Notes: generated from the letters alone by a model not told the origin. 21,825 nucleotides of DNA from Candidatus Nitrosopumilus sp. (GCA_029861085.1 JAOUAE010000008.1:1-21825); one strand, 5' to 3'. Shown: positions 8,170-15,973, counted from the first letter of the stretch. Program-made: numbers and translations.

Positions 8170-8406
8170 TTATTTATTAAAATCAGATTTGTTGAACTTT
8201 AACATGTGATTTTTTATTGTTATTTTGGATCCTTTTTTCATATAGTAGGGGATCTTTTTTTCTGAATATAGTCGCACATTTATTTTTGCATTATCTTCTG
8301 TGGCTTCATAAACATCAGAATCAGAGTCACCTTTGCCGATTTGTTTCCATGTGCCCTCTAATTCACAGTAAACAAAATTGATGTACGTAATCGTTGGTTC
8401 AGTCAT
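8170..8406 (-). CDS. Hypothetical protein, 78 aa
   Basis: ATG at 8406, TAA at 8170. An ATTTTAA-type TATA element on the minus strand lies about 30 nt upstream (8434-8440). The product is soluble and mixed: a beta-prone first half (TITYINFVYCELEGTW), an acidic middle (GDSDSDVYEATEDN), then a basic, beta-prone end rich in Lys. No signal peptide, membrane segment or known motif is visible, and I do not recognise the family. It stands alone between amrS and the hydrolase gene; both flanking gaps are over 200 bp. Confidence 0.6.
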   Translation of the reverse strand: MTEPTITYINFVYCELEGTWKQIGKGDSDSDVYEATEDNAKINVRLYSEKKIPYYMKKGSKITIKNHMLKFNKSDFNK

Positions 8407-8445
8407 GCTTACTTGAGATTTAGGTATGCCGTAATTTTAATCAAG

Positions 8446-8617
8446 TTATTTTTTAAATTTGATAGAATCCCGACTAATGTTTGTTTTTTTCAGTAGACAA
8501 AACGGATCACAGTTAACGCATGGTTCATTTGTTGCACTCAGGATGTGAAATAATGTCCCCCTAAATCATACTGACTGTCACATCATCCATAAATACAATG
8601 TGCAAAAGTAATTCCAT
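8446..8617 (-). other. Intergenic stretch, possibly a decayed small gene
   Basis: Two frames on the minus strand carry coding-like but broken stretches: one with CDSQYDLGGHYFTS and in-frame stops, the other with NEPCVNCDPFCLLKK ending at a TAA at 8446. No usable start or intact frame is present. Weak evidence. Confidence 0.2.
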
Positions 8618-8644
8618 TTTCCTAATTTCTCAAATGCGTATTAT

Positions 8645-8665
8645 CAAGCATTCACTGCTTGAATG
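8645..8665. repeat. Two overlapping, mutually exclusive hairpins
   Basis: CAAGCA / TTCAC / TGCTTG (8645-8661) and CATTCA / CTGCT / TGAATG (8649-8665) share bases, so only one can form at a time. They lie about 30 nt past the stop of the minus-strand hydrolase gene, where they could act at the 3' end of its mRNA. Confidence 0.3.
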
Positions 8666-8695
8666 AATTCAACAAACTACTTTTCAAAAGAAGAT

Positions 8696-9328
8696 TTACA
8701 GAAAATGACTTATCAAATCGTTTGTAGACGTCACCCAAAGCTGTTCTGGAAACCTGTCAAATATCCCCATCGCATGCTTTTGACCTTGTTTTTTACTGCT
8801 TGCACATGCGTCCATGACCACTATCACATAGTATCCCAAATGAATTGCATCCAACACGCTTGAAAGAACGCAATAATCCGTCTCAACTCCCGTAAAGATC
8901 AAGATTCTTGCAGATTTCTTTTTTATTATCGAGTGAAAGTTACCTGCCATGAATATCGATGCTGATTTTTTTCTACTGACGATGACTGAATTTGGAACGT
9001 ATGGGATAAAATCATCAATCAAATTTAATGCATCAGTTCCAAGAACCTCTGGAGTGATTTTTTGATTTAATCTATAGTATGTGTGCCACGAATCCTGTTC
9101 TTTTTGCCAATTCTTGGGGGGTGTAAAACGCGTAAATATTACATTTTGTATCCCACTGTTTTTAATTAGTTTTTCAATATTTGGGATTATGGATGATAGT
9201 CCTTCATCCATCCAAGGAGATTTTTTTTCAGTCAAGAATAATTTTTGCATGTCTACAATCACTAGTATTATTTTTGAGATGGTCTTTACGTCTGCATGCC
9301 ATTCAGGTTCAGTCAAAACCTCATTCAT
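8696..9328 (-). CDS. Isochorismatase-like cysteine hydrolase
   Basis: A 210-residue cysteine hydrolase of the isochorismatase superfamily (isochorismatases, nicotinamidases, N-carbamoyl hydrolases). The triad is visible: Asp26 in VIVDMQ, Lys120 in SRKKSASIF, and nucleophile Cys153 in GVETDYCV with the expected cis-peptide turn before it. The fold order (Rossmann-like strand, Asp; central Lys; Cys on a strand-helix turn; VVMDAC strand) is complete, so an active enzyme is likely. The substrate cannot be read from sequence; nicotinamidase metal-ligand His residues are not obvious. ATG at 9328. It is divergent from the broken frame at 9452. Confidence 0.87.
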   Translation of the reverse strand: MNEVLTEPEWHADVKTISKIILVIVDMQKLFLTEKKSPWMDEGLSSIIPNIEKLIKNSGIQNVIFTRFTPPKNWQKEQDSWHTYYRLNQKITPEVLGTDALNLIDDFIPYVPNSVIVSRKKSASIFMAGNFHSIIKKKSARILIFTGVETDYCVLSSVLDAIHLGYYVIVVMDACASSKKQGQKHAMGIFDRFPEQLWVTSTNDLISHFL

Positions 9329-9451
9329 AATGATATTTGTTTTTCACACTAATGTGTATGTGTAATGTCAAACTTCTTTTTCTTTGTGACCAAATGTGTT
9401 TTCTTTTTACGATTGATGTGTACAAGACTCCCTCGTCAATTTATCATCATC

Positions 9452-9694
9452 ATGAATAATGAACTAGGTTCAGTTGCATATTTCCATCTTTTAATTATCA
9501 ACTATAATGATTTCATTGAGGTCCATACATAAGATTGCAAAACCCTGGAATTTCCATCCTATCCAGTCCCATACATCAAAGACACAAAAAAGGCCGGATA
9601 CTCTTAATCTGAAAAAGTTTGGAATGCAATAAAAGATGACAGATAAAAACATGCAGAGATCTTAACAAGACTGGTTGTAGAGGATAAAAAATAG
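9452..9694 (+). pseudogene. Small gene with three in-frame TAA codons
   Basis: A single frame from ATG 9452 to TAG 9694 (80 codons) reads as a plausible small soluble protein, starting MNNELGSVAYFHLL. It includes PSYPVPYIKDTKKAGYS, SEKVWNAIKDD and KHAEILTRLVVEDKK. It is interrupted only by three TAA codons (near 9530, 9608 and 9647), with no frameshift. Each TAA is one substitution from CAA, GAA or AAA, and the flanks read naturally across it. I take it as a pseudogene made by nonsense changes. Chance is possible because the stretch is short. It occupies most of the 420-bp gap between the hydrolase and kinase genes. Confidence 0.45.
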
Positions 9695-9718
9695 CAAATT
9701 CTAGCCATTTTTTATTTT

Positions 9719-9726
9719 TTTATAAG
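9719..9726 (+). promoter_or_regulatory. TATA box of P-loop kinase gene
   Basis: TTTATAAG after a T-tract, centred 25 nt before the ATG at 9748; leaderless start. Confidence 0.5.
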
Positions 9727-9747
9727 CCAAACACAGAATATTTTGTC

Positions 9748-10251
9748 ATGATAGTAATGGTTTGTGGGTTACCGGGTGTTGGCAAAACGACTTTTGCAAA
9801 AAAACTTGCCCCATTGATTAATGCGACTATTTTGTCCACTGACAAAATTAGAAAGGAGATGATTTTGTCACCCACGTATGAAAAAGATGAACGAAGGCTC
9901 ATTTATGATATAATGATACTATTGGCAAAATATCTCCATGATTCAGGTACAAATTGCATACTAGATGCTACTTTCAATAGAGAAGAGTCCAGAAAAGAAG
10001 TTAAGAAAAAACTAGGAATTCGGCATAAGGGTTTTTTTGTAATCGAATGTATATGTCCAGAAAATATCATAATCTCTCGCCTAAAAGAACGGAAAAACGA
10101 CTATTCAGATGCAGGTATTGAAGTTTATCAAAAAATGAAAAAAATCTATGAACCTGTAAAAGGAAAACACAGTAAAATTGATACTACTTTGGATCCTGAA
10201 GAGAACGCAAAATCAGTTTCAACTGAAATATTTGATGCAATAGTGAATTAA
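9748..10251 (+). CDS. P-loop kinase (AAA_33 / small-molecule kinase family)
   Basis: A 167-residue P-loop NTPase. Walker A is GLPGVGKTT at 7-15, followed by STDKIRKEM (30-38), whose Asp is typical of the substrate-binding site. The Walker-B-like strand is ILDATF at 71-76. Lid arginines are in SRLKERKND (110-118). This is the layout of the AAA_33 group, which phosphorylates small molecules or nucleic-acid ends (gluconate kinase, zeta-toxin and polynucleotide-kinase relatives). The actual substrate is unknown. There is no partner antitoxin-like gene, which argues against a zeta-type toxin. A TATA box at -25 supports the ATG. Confidence 0.85.
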   Translation: MIVMVCGLPGVGKTTFAKKLAPLINATILSTDKIRKEMILSPTYEKDERRLIYDIMILLAKYLHDSGTNCILDATFNREESRKEVKKKLGIRHKGFFVIECICPENIIISRLKERKNDYSDAGIEVYQKMKKIYEPVKGKHSKIDTTLDPEENAKSVSTEIFDAIVN

Positions 10252-10435
10252 GTGCCTATTTTGTATAAATTCTGTCAAAAATCATGTCGTTTTAGACTAT
10301 GTGAGTAATAATTTTGAATCAATACAACAGATTTCAATATAAAAAAATAATCCATGATAAATGAAAATAATACAATTACCAAAAATACCTCTAGTTTTCA
10401 TTGAATATATGAAGAATAATTTTTAAAGATTGTTA

Positions 10436-10564
10436 TTAGGTTGATACTCTCTCATTGTTTTCAGAACCACAATGAGGACAGTTGTGTCTAATGGTCATTC
10501 CACCTTGTCTGGAAAATACGTTAGAACAATTTGTGCACACTCTGAGATCCGACATTTTTACCAT
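10436..10564 (-). CDS. Zinc-ribbon microprotein (42 aa), paralogue of the one at 6378
   Basis: ATG at 10564 (a second in-frame ATG at 10555), TAA at 10436. Two CxxC pairs, CTNC (10-13) and CPHC (29-32), are spaced exactly as in the 47-residue protein 4 kb away. Both share S-x-L-R-x-C, NVF, G-x-T-I and CPHC, and differ mainly in the tail. A minus-strand TTTTTAATC (10585-10593) sits 25 nt before the ATG, giving a leaderless message. Function unknown. It lies between a kinase gene and a UspA gene and is too short for most gene callers. Confidence 0.7.
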   Translation of the reverse strand: MVKMSDLRVCTNCSNVFSRQGGMTIRHNCPHCGSENNERVST

Positions 10565-10654
10565 ATCTTGAATTATGTTTTATTGATTAAAAATGTAATC
10601 CATAATAACCAACTATCTAATTTATTATATTTTATAATCTTGAATTAGAATTAA

Positions 10655-11053
10655 TTATTTGACTATGGTTACAGGAATTTTTGATTTGTTGATAACATAA
10701 TTGGCAACACTGCCTAAAAATATTTCAAGTTCTGGATCTGGGCCACGAGAACCTGTAACAATCATTTCCACATTATGGTTTTTAGAATAAGTAACAATTG
10801 TCTTTCCAATATTACTGCTGACTTTAATCGCACCGAAAAATGGCACCTTGTTTTTTTGTGATATCTTTTCTGCTTGCTTGATTATCTCATTACTCCTTTG
10901 TTTTATTTTATGTATTATGAGTGGTTGAGTTTTTAAAAACATTGGAGGGGAACATACATTCAACCCAATGACTGTTGAACCTGATTGTTTTGCAACCCCC
11001 AATGCAAATTTCAAACCTCTGAGAGAGTTTTTTGATCCATCTAACGGCACCAA
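10655..11053 (-). CDS. Universal stress protein (UspA family, ATP-binding type)
   Basis: A Usp domain of about 132 residues. The first strand (VPLDGS) comes right at the start; the nucleotide motif G-x2-G-x9-G-S is complete (GSRG...LGS near 97-111); the end is IPVTIVK. The first standard start, TTG at 11053, cuts into the expected first strand: the frame is open upstream and encodes LTNKILNKI before it. A CTG at 11080, with a TATA-like TCTAAATAAT about 25 nt further upstream, would give the usual Usp N-terminus. It differs strongly from the Usp at 3907 and is not a recent duplicate. Confidence 0.87.
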   Translation of the reverse strand: MVPLDGSKNSLRGLKFALGVAKQSGSTVIGLNVCSPPMFLKTQPLIIHKIKQRSNEIIKQAEKISQKNKVPFFGAIKVSSNIGKTIVTYSKNHNVEMIVTGSRGPDPELEIFLGSVANYVINKSKIPVTIVK

Positions 11054-11160
11054 AATTTTATTTAATATTTTGTTGGTCAGCGAAAAGTAGTAGTACTGGC
11101 CATTATTTAGAAAACTAGCTTAAATTCAAACATGATAATAAGAATCATATTTCATCAATG

Positions 11161-11169
11161 TTATAAAAG
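11161..11169 (+). promoter_or_regulatory. TATA box of AMP phosphorylase gene
   Basis: TTATAAAAG, centred about 31 nt before the ATG at 11196; transcript probably with a leader of only a few nucleotides. Confidence 0.5.
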
Positions 11170-11195
11170 ATAATTCCATAGCAAAAGAACGGATA

Positions 11196-12734
11196 ATGAA
11201 ACTAAAAGTAAAAATTCTAAATATTGATTCAGGAGGCAAACCATTTGTATTTTTAAATGACAAGGATGCTGATGAATTAAACATCAATGCTTCTGAGCGT
11301 GTAACTATTCAAGCAAAAAGGAAGATTACTGCAATAGTCAACATATCTGTAACTATAAAAAGAGGATTTCTAGGAGTGAACGAAGAAGTTAGAAAAACAC
11401 TTTCATTAAAACAAAATTCCAGAGTAGATGTAGATATTACTCCGTTTCCAAAATCCCTTCAATTTATTCGAAACAAACTTTCAGGAAAAAAGTTACTGTA
11501 TTCAGAAATACATGAAATTGTAAAGGATTTAGTCGATGGTCATCTCAACGAAAATGAAATTTCAGCATTTGTGACTGCCTTACATATTGACAAAATAGAT
11601 CTAGATGAGGCAACAAGTTTGTCCCGTTCAATGGTGGATACAGGTAAAACGCTCAAAATTGACAAGAGAATCATTGTAGATAAACATAGCATAGGAGGAG
11701 TTCCCGGAGATAAAACGACATTATTGGTAGTTCCAATAATCGCATCAGAAGGATTCACCATTCCAAAAACATCTTCAAGAGCTATTACTTCAGTTGCAGG
11801 AACTGCAGATCGCGCAGAAGTTTTGATGCCTGTGGAATTCACAACAAACAAGATGTTACAGATACTCAAAAAATCAAATGGATGTATTGTATGGGGCGGT
11901 GCAATCGAATTAGCTCCTGCTGATGACATATTCGTGAAAACAGAATTTTCTCTTCATATCGATCCATTACTTTTGCCTTCAATCATGAGTAAAAAGAAAG
12001 CAGTTGGCGCAACCCATCTTGTTATTGACATTCCAACTGGAAGAGGAGCAAAAATGAAAACGACTGGCGAGGCAGATCTTCTAGCAAGAGACATCATGGA
12101 GCTTGGTCGTAGATTGGGAATTCATACTCACTGTATAGTTACTTTTGGCGAACAGCCAATAGGGAATACTGTTGGTCCCGCACTTGAAGCAAAAGAGGCA
12201 CTGGAGGTTTTAATGAATCAAAAGTGCGTTCCAGATCTTATTGACAAAGCATGCAATATTTCTGGAAGTATATTTGAATTATTGGGGAAAAAAGACGGTT
12301 ATTCGCTTGCAAAAAAAATACTTGAATCCGGCAAGGCAGAACAAAAAATGCGAGAAATAATCAAGGCGCAGGGTGGAAACCCGTCAATAATTCCAGAAGA
12401 CATTTCGATTGGAAAATTTTCTTTGTTTATTCGTTCTGAAAAACCTGGGCAAATTCTATGGATGGAAAATAGAATTATTGTAGAAATAGGACGTGCGGCA
12501 GGTGCTCCAAAAGATAAAGGTGCGGGAATTGTGTTTAACAAAAAAAACGGGGATTTTGTAGAAAAAGGAGAGTTGTTATTTACAGTATATGCTGAACAAT
12601 CCTACAAACTGGACAGAGTAAAGTACATTCTTTCCACACAGTCTCCGTTAGGAGTAGGTAAAAAATCTGATATGTTAATCCACACAATAACTGAATCTCC
12701 AGTGGTGGAAAGAACATTTGTAATTGATAGATGA
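11196..12734 (+). CDS. deoA: AMP phosphorylase
   Basis: A 512-residue member of the thymidine/pyrimidine nucleoside phosphorylase superfamily with the extra ~85-residue N-terminal domain that marks archaeal AMP phosphorylase (NMP + Pi to ribose 1,5-bisphosphate + base). Visible: DKHSIGGVPGDKTTLL (162-176, phosphate site with Lys-His-Ser), TSSRAITSVAGTADRAE (192-208), GGAIELAPADD (234-244), GRGAKMKTTGEA (282-293), and the C-terminal barrel-sandwich domain with GAPKDKGAGI. Full length. In archaea the product can pass through ribose-1,5-bisphosphate isomerase to a form III RuBisCO; neither gene is in the window. It converges with PRPP synthetase, 27 bp apart. Confidence 0.92.
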   Translation: MKLKVKILNIDSGGKPFVFLNDKDADELNINASERVTIQAKRKITAIVNISVTIKRGFLGVNEEVRKTLSLKQNSRVDVDITPFPKSLQFIRNKLSGKKLLYSEIHEIVKDLVDGHLNENEISAFVTALHIDKIDLDEATSLSRSMVDTGKTLKIDKRIIVDKHSIGGVPGDKTTLLVVPIIASEGFTIPKTSSRAITSVAGTADRAEVLMPVEFTTNKMLQILKKSNGCIVWGGAIELAPADDIFVKTEFSLHIDPLLLPSIMSKKKAVGATHLVIDIPTGRGAKMKTTGEADLLARDIMELGRRLGIHTHCIVTFGEQPIGNTVGPALEAKEALEVLMNQKCVPDLIDKACNISGSIFELLGKKDGYSLAKKILESGKAEQKMREIIKAQGGNPSIIPEDISIGKFSLFIRSEKPGQILWMENRIIVEIGRAAGAPKDKGAGIVFNKKNGDFVEKGELLFTVYAEQSYKLDRVKYILSTQSPLGVGKKSDMLIHTITESPVVERTFVIDR

Positions 12735-12761
12735 TTGAAAACTAAATGTTACAAAAAATCA

Positions 12762-13649
12762 TTATTTCCAATTCTGGATAGATTTGGAAATAACATCTGA
12801 TAAATCAATTTTTGAAAACTTCCCTTCAATAGAGTTTGTTCCTATGATTTTTGTAACTCCAGCTTTTTTGATCTTTCTTTCTGCATCCCCCACAAAAACA
12901 GGATGTGTGCATACTACGTACATCTTTCTAAAATTTTCTTTTTTAAGAAATTGGATTATCTTTAGAACGCTTGCGCCAGTAGACACCATGTCATCAAAGA
13001 ATATTATATCCTGTCCTTCGGAAAATTTTGGGAATGGTGGCTTGATAGTCAATCCTCCTGTCTTTCTATTTCTTTGTTTATTTATGGCAATAGCTGTTGC
13101 GTTGATATATTTTGCAAATTTTTCTGCATTTGATTTCCAAAACATATCAGGGGATATAACAAGGGGGTTTTTCAGTTTACATTTTTTGAAATACTCTGCA
13201 AATAAGGAAATTGCAGAGATATTCTTTGTGGGCAATTTAAAAAAACTGAGAGCGTTTGGACTGTGAAAATCCACTACGATTAAGCGTGTTGCACCAGCTG
13301 CTCTAAATAATTTTGCAATAACTGAAATTGTTATGATCTCTCCCTTGAGAAATTCTTTGTCTTGTTTGGCATATCCCATATATGGCACTACTGCAATCAC
13401 GTTTGCAGACATTTCACGGGACTTTGAAATTAATGATAGGGTTTGAACAAGATTAGAATCCACAGGAGGACCTATGGAAGATACGACAATAATTGTTCCT
13501 TTGTCTACACGTTCTGAAATGGTGAGTTTACTTTCTCCATCGGCGAAAACTTTCAATGTTACTTTTAGATATTTTGCTTGTAGCTTTTTTGCAATCTTTC
13601 TTGCTAAATTTTTAGAGGCAGGGCTTCCAATAACAAAATAATCATTCAT
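12762..13649 (-). CDS. prs: Ribose-phosphate pyrophosphokinase (PRPP synthetase)
   Basis: A 295-residue enzyme making PRPP from ribose 5-phosphate and ATP, for nucleotide, His and Trp synthesis and base salvage. Visible (numbering from ATG 13649): FADGES (~35-40), catalytic loop PYMGYAKQDKEF (~89-100), DFHSP metal site (~127-131), Lys-x-Arg in NKQRNR (~190-195), and the PRPP loop FFDDMVSTGAS (~217-227). The loop has YAKQDK where YARQDR/K is usual, a conservative Arg-to-Lys change at an ATP-contacting position. Two TTG codons precede the ATG in frame; I chose the ATG. It ends 27 bp from the convergent AMP phosphorylase gene. Confidence 0.93.
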   Translation of the reverse strand: MNDYFVIGSPASKNLARKIAKKLQAKYLKVTLKVFADGESKLTISERVDKGTIIVVSSIGPPVDSNLVQTLSLISKSREMSANVIAVVPYMGYAKQDKEFLKGEIITISVIAKLFRAAGATRLIVVDFHSPNALSFFKLPTKNISAISLFAEYFKKCKLKNPLVISPDMFWKSNAEKFAKYINATAIAINKQRNRKTGGLTIKPPFPKFSEGQDIIFFDDMVSTGASVLKIIQFLKKENFRKMYVVCTHPVFVGDAERKIKKAGVTKIIGTNSIEGKFSKIDLSDVISKSIQNWK

Positions 13650-13867
13650 CAACAATAATGGGATTTATTTTTCTTATTAGTATTATTTTTGTATAATCTA
13701 GGCAAACAGAAGATACAACATCATAGTAAACATTCAGCATCAATTTGGTTTCAAAAATTATCTTTCCTGCATTATTTTCGATTTTTTGGGCGAACCCGCT
13801 ACATTTGAAATCCATATAGCAGGAAGAGGAGAGTTCAGTTCTCTCGTTATTGAGAATCATATCCTGT

Positions 13868-13875
13868 CTTTAAAT
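13868..13875 (+). promoter_or_regulatory. TATA box of cupredoxin gene
   Basis: CTTTAAAT lies 22-28 nt before two in-frame TTG codons (13894, 13900); it argues against a start further upstream. Confidence 0.45.
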
Positions 13876-13893
13876 CTAAAAATTCTCAAAACA

Positions 13894-14724
13894 TTGCACT
13901 TGAGAAAATTGATTTGGATTATGTTTGCAGCATTGATGATGATAATTCCATTGCAATCAATTGCATTTGCCGAGTCAGCTTATGACATTAACATCCCCTC
14001 CGGTTCTGCTGATCGGGATTCCCCCTTTCATTGGTCAAGTGAAAAAGATGGCGATACATCAGGATTCATCGAGATAGTAGTAAATGATACGGTCTTTTGG
14101 AAGAACGGAGACATGGCTACCCATACTGTCACTTCCGGAACCCCTCTAAACGGACCTGATGGAATCTTTGATAGCGGCAAGATGGGTCCCGGAAAATTCT
14201 TCGTACAAAAGTTTACAGAAACTGGAGAGTTTCCATATTACTGCACCCTTCATCCGTGGAGAACAGGTCTTGTAAGCGTGGTTACCGGTCACAGTTATCT
14301 GCCTAATGTTGGCTCTGACTTTGGAGATGGTTCCAATGTCTTTGATTTGGAATACAAGTTCAACCGGCTGGTTGACCGCGCAAGCATTGATGAAAGCGCA
14401 AAATCAATCTCCTTTGAGCTAAAGGGAAACACGATAAGCGATGATGATACGCTGACTCTGTTTCTTCCGTCTGCCTTGATCAGCGGAATATCCTCGGTGT
14501 CTGTAGACGGAGTCACAACAGATGAATTTACCCAGGAATTCGAAGATGAAATCACCGTACTGGCAATTAATAATGTCCCTTCTGATGCAAAATCAATCAC
14601 CATAACTGGAACCGTAATAGTTCCAGAATTTGGAACAATTGCTGCAATGATATTGACAGTTGCGACAATATCAATAATTGCAGTTTCTGCAAGATCAAGA
14701 CTTGGCATCATGCCAAGAATCTAG
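13894..14724 (+). CDS. Secreted plastocyanin-like cupredoxin with PEFG-CTERM signal
   Basis: A 276-residue exported blue-copper-type protein. From the TTG at 13894 the signal peptide is MHLRK plus a hydrophobic core with cleavage after AFA (~26). The cupredoxin domain (~45-130) has copper ligands His77 (ATHTV), Cys117 and His120 (YYCTLHPW). The axial Met of the usual CxxHxxM motif is Arg123. Residues ~145-240 form a beta-rich domain. The C-terminus is VPEFG (243-247), a hydrophobic helix, then a basic tail: the thaumarchaeal PEFG-CTERM sorting signal, implying cell-surface processing. The frame is open to a TTG at 13786, but those 36 residues lie ahead of the TATA box. Thaumarchaea use many cupredoxins in electron transfer. 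Confidence 0.9.
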   Translation: MHLRKLIWIMFAALMMIIPLQSIAFAESAYDINIPSGSADRDSPFHWSSEKDGDTSGFIEIVVNDTVFWKNGDMATHTVTSGTPLNGPDGIFDSGKMGPGKFFVQKFTETGEFPYYCTLHPWRTGLVSVVTGHSYLPNVGSDFGDGSNVFDLEYKFNRLVDRASIDESAKSISFELKGNTISDDDTLTLFLPSALISGISSVSVDGVTTDEFTQEFEDEITVLAINNVPSDAKSITITGTVIVPEFGTIAAMILTVATISIIAVSARSRLGIMPRI

Positions 14725-14963
14725 ACAAATTATTTTTTTCTTTAAAAGAGAAAATCCTGATAGTATAAAATCTTTGGAGGATTGTGGTTCTACTACCGTT
14801 ACAAAAATAGAAAAAAATGAGAACATCAAAAACAAATACTGATGTTAGAAGAGCAGTTACTGCGATGTGTTTATGAAAATTAATGAGTTAAGATGCCCTT
14901 GCTGTTAATTAAAACGGCGTAAAAGATCAAGAGTAAAAGATACAATAATTAGATTCTGGTCTA
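14725..14963. other. Intergenic, no gene seen
   Basis: AT-rich. Only very short frames are visible, for example a 12-codon frame after a GGAGG at 14775 and an 11-codon frame ending CPCC. Nothing I can support as a gene or RNA. Confidence 0.4.
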
Positions 14964-15183
14964 TTAAGAATTGAATCTATTTTTTAAATCTGTCAACCAT
15001 TTTTTACATTCCTTTATCTGTGATTTTTCCGTAACTCTTCTTTGGATCAGCTAATGCTCCATCCTCCCATTTCCTCAACAAATCTAAAATCGTAGTCTGT
15101 TTTTGAGATTCTTGGCGTACTTCAATATGACGAAGTATATGTGTTGGATGTTTTTGGAAATAGTCTGTTTTTATTTTTTCACA
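14964..15183 (-). pseudogene. Decayed small gene (start lost, frameshift)
   Basis: One minus-strand frame (15004-15183) carries a strongly coding-like stretch (DYFQKHPTHILRHIEVRQ..., LLRKWEDGALADPKK) but begins right after a TAA with no ATG/GTG/TTG. About 40 bases before its stop, another frame takes over with RVTEKSQIKECKKWLTDLKN and ends at the TAA at 14964. A single-base insertion near the DPKK codons would join the halves into one ~70-residue helical, basic protein. I do not recognise the family. A functional 60-codon frame with an unusual start is the less likely alternative. Confidence 0.4.
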
Positions 15184-15229
15184 TTAAAAACAACATTCAA
15201 CATGATTTTGTAAAATATTTTTAATTCTT

Positions 15230-15880
15230 CTATACGAATATGTCTGATTTTCTTTCAACTATTTGTCGCTTGAGAGTATCTGGGACATCTGGGATTGCTG
15301 TTTGCGTTTGCCCTGCAATCACAATGTGTGCTTCTTCCAGTATTGCCAATGTGTCTGCATTTGCTGTAGTGTCCACGTTCATATTGTCTGCAACATCTAC
15401 CGATGAACCTGACATGACATCTCCAAGTATTTGTGATAAATCTTGCATTGATGCATTTGCTTCTGGCATAATTCCGCTCAATGATGGGCTTAGTCCTTTA
15501 ATGATTGCCATGCATGGGCTAAGTGTCACCACAACATCTCCCAATTCTGAAACTGTATCTAGTCGGAGTTTAACTTGTTCCATGGACAGCTTTGCTCCGC
15601 TTACCATATTTTTCATCTTTCTAACCTGTGTCAATTCACCTGCATATGCTTGAGCATAACTGGGCTTGTTGTTTCTTTGAGCGTTAACTATTTTTTCAAA
15701 TATTGCGTCGTGTTTTTTCTTTAATTTTTCGTTAATTCCTTCTAGTTTTGAGATTTGAAACTGTAACTTTTTTTGTGCAAAATTAATCTTATTTTTAATT
15801 GGCTCCTCTGGCTTTACTTTCCCTATTACTTTTTGTGATATTGATTCACCATCTGTTTTGTTCCAAGAGTCACTGATCAT
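15230..15880 (-). CDS. cdvB: CdvB-family ESCRT-III (Snf7) cell-division protein
   Basis: A 216-residue Snf7/ESCRT-III homologue. These proteins polymerise on the membrane with CdvA and the CdvC (Vps4-like) ATPase for cytokinesis in thaumarchaea. Visible: a lysine-rich N-terminal half with long amphipathic helices (alpha1/alpha2 hairpin from ~35 to ~120, including a basic KKLQFQISKLEGINEKLKKK-type segment), a hydrophobic middle, then an acidic Ser/Asp/Thr-rich stretch (~155-175), and a short C-terminal helix (TLKRQIVERK). No winged-helix (CdvA-binding) domain follows, so it resembles the short CdvB paralogues. cdvA and cdvC are not in the window. ATG at 15880. Confidence 0.83.
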   Translation of the reverse strand: MISDSWNKTDGESISQKVIGKVKPEEPIKNKINFAQKKLQFQISKLEGINEKLKKKHDAIFEKIVNAQRNNKPSYAQAYAGELTQVRKMKNMVSGAKLSMEQVKLRLDTVSELGDVVVTLSPCMAIIKGLSPSLSGIMPEANASMQDLSQILGDVMSGSSVDVADNMNVDTTANADTLAILEEAHIVIAGQTQTAIPDVPDTLKRQIVERKSDIFV

Positions 15881-15973
15881 ACTTTAATTTCCTATGTTAA
15901 GTTGAATTTTTTGTTTTTAACAGAGTTGTCCTTTCAAGTACTGTAACTGGGGTTACATGACAGTGCGGTTACA

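Noticed and set aside
9748..10251. P-loop kinase as a zeta-type toxin
   Set aside because: No antitoxin-like neighbour and the general AAA_33 small-molecule kinase layout fits better.
13786..13893. Extended cupredoxin N-terminus from a TTG at 13786
   Set aside because: It would place the signal peptide inside the protein and lies upstream of the TATA box at 13868.
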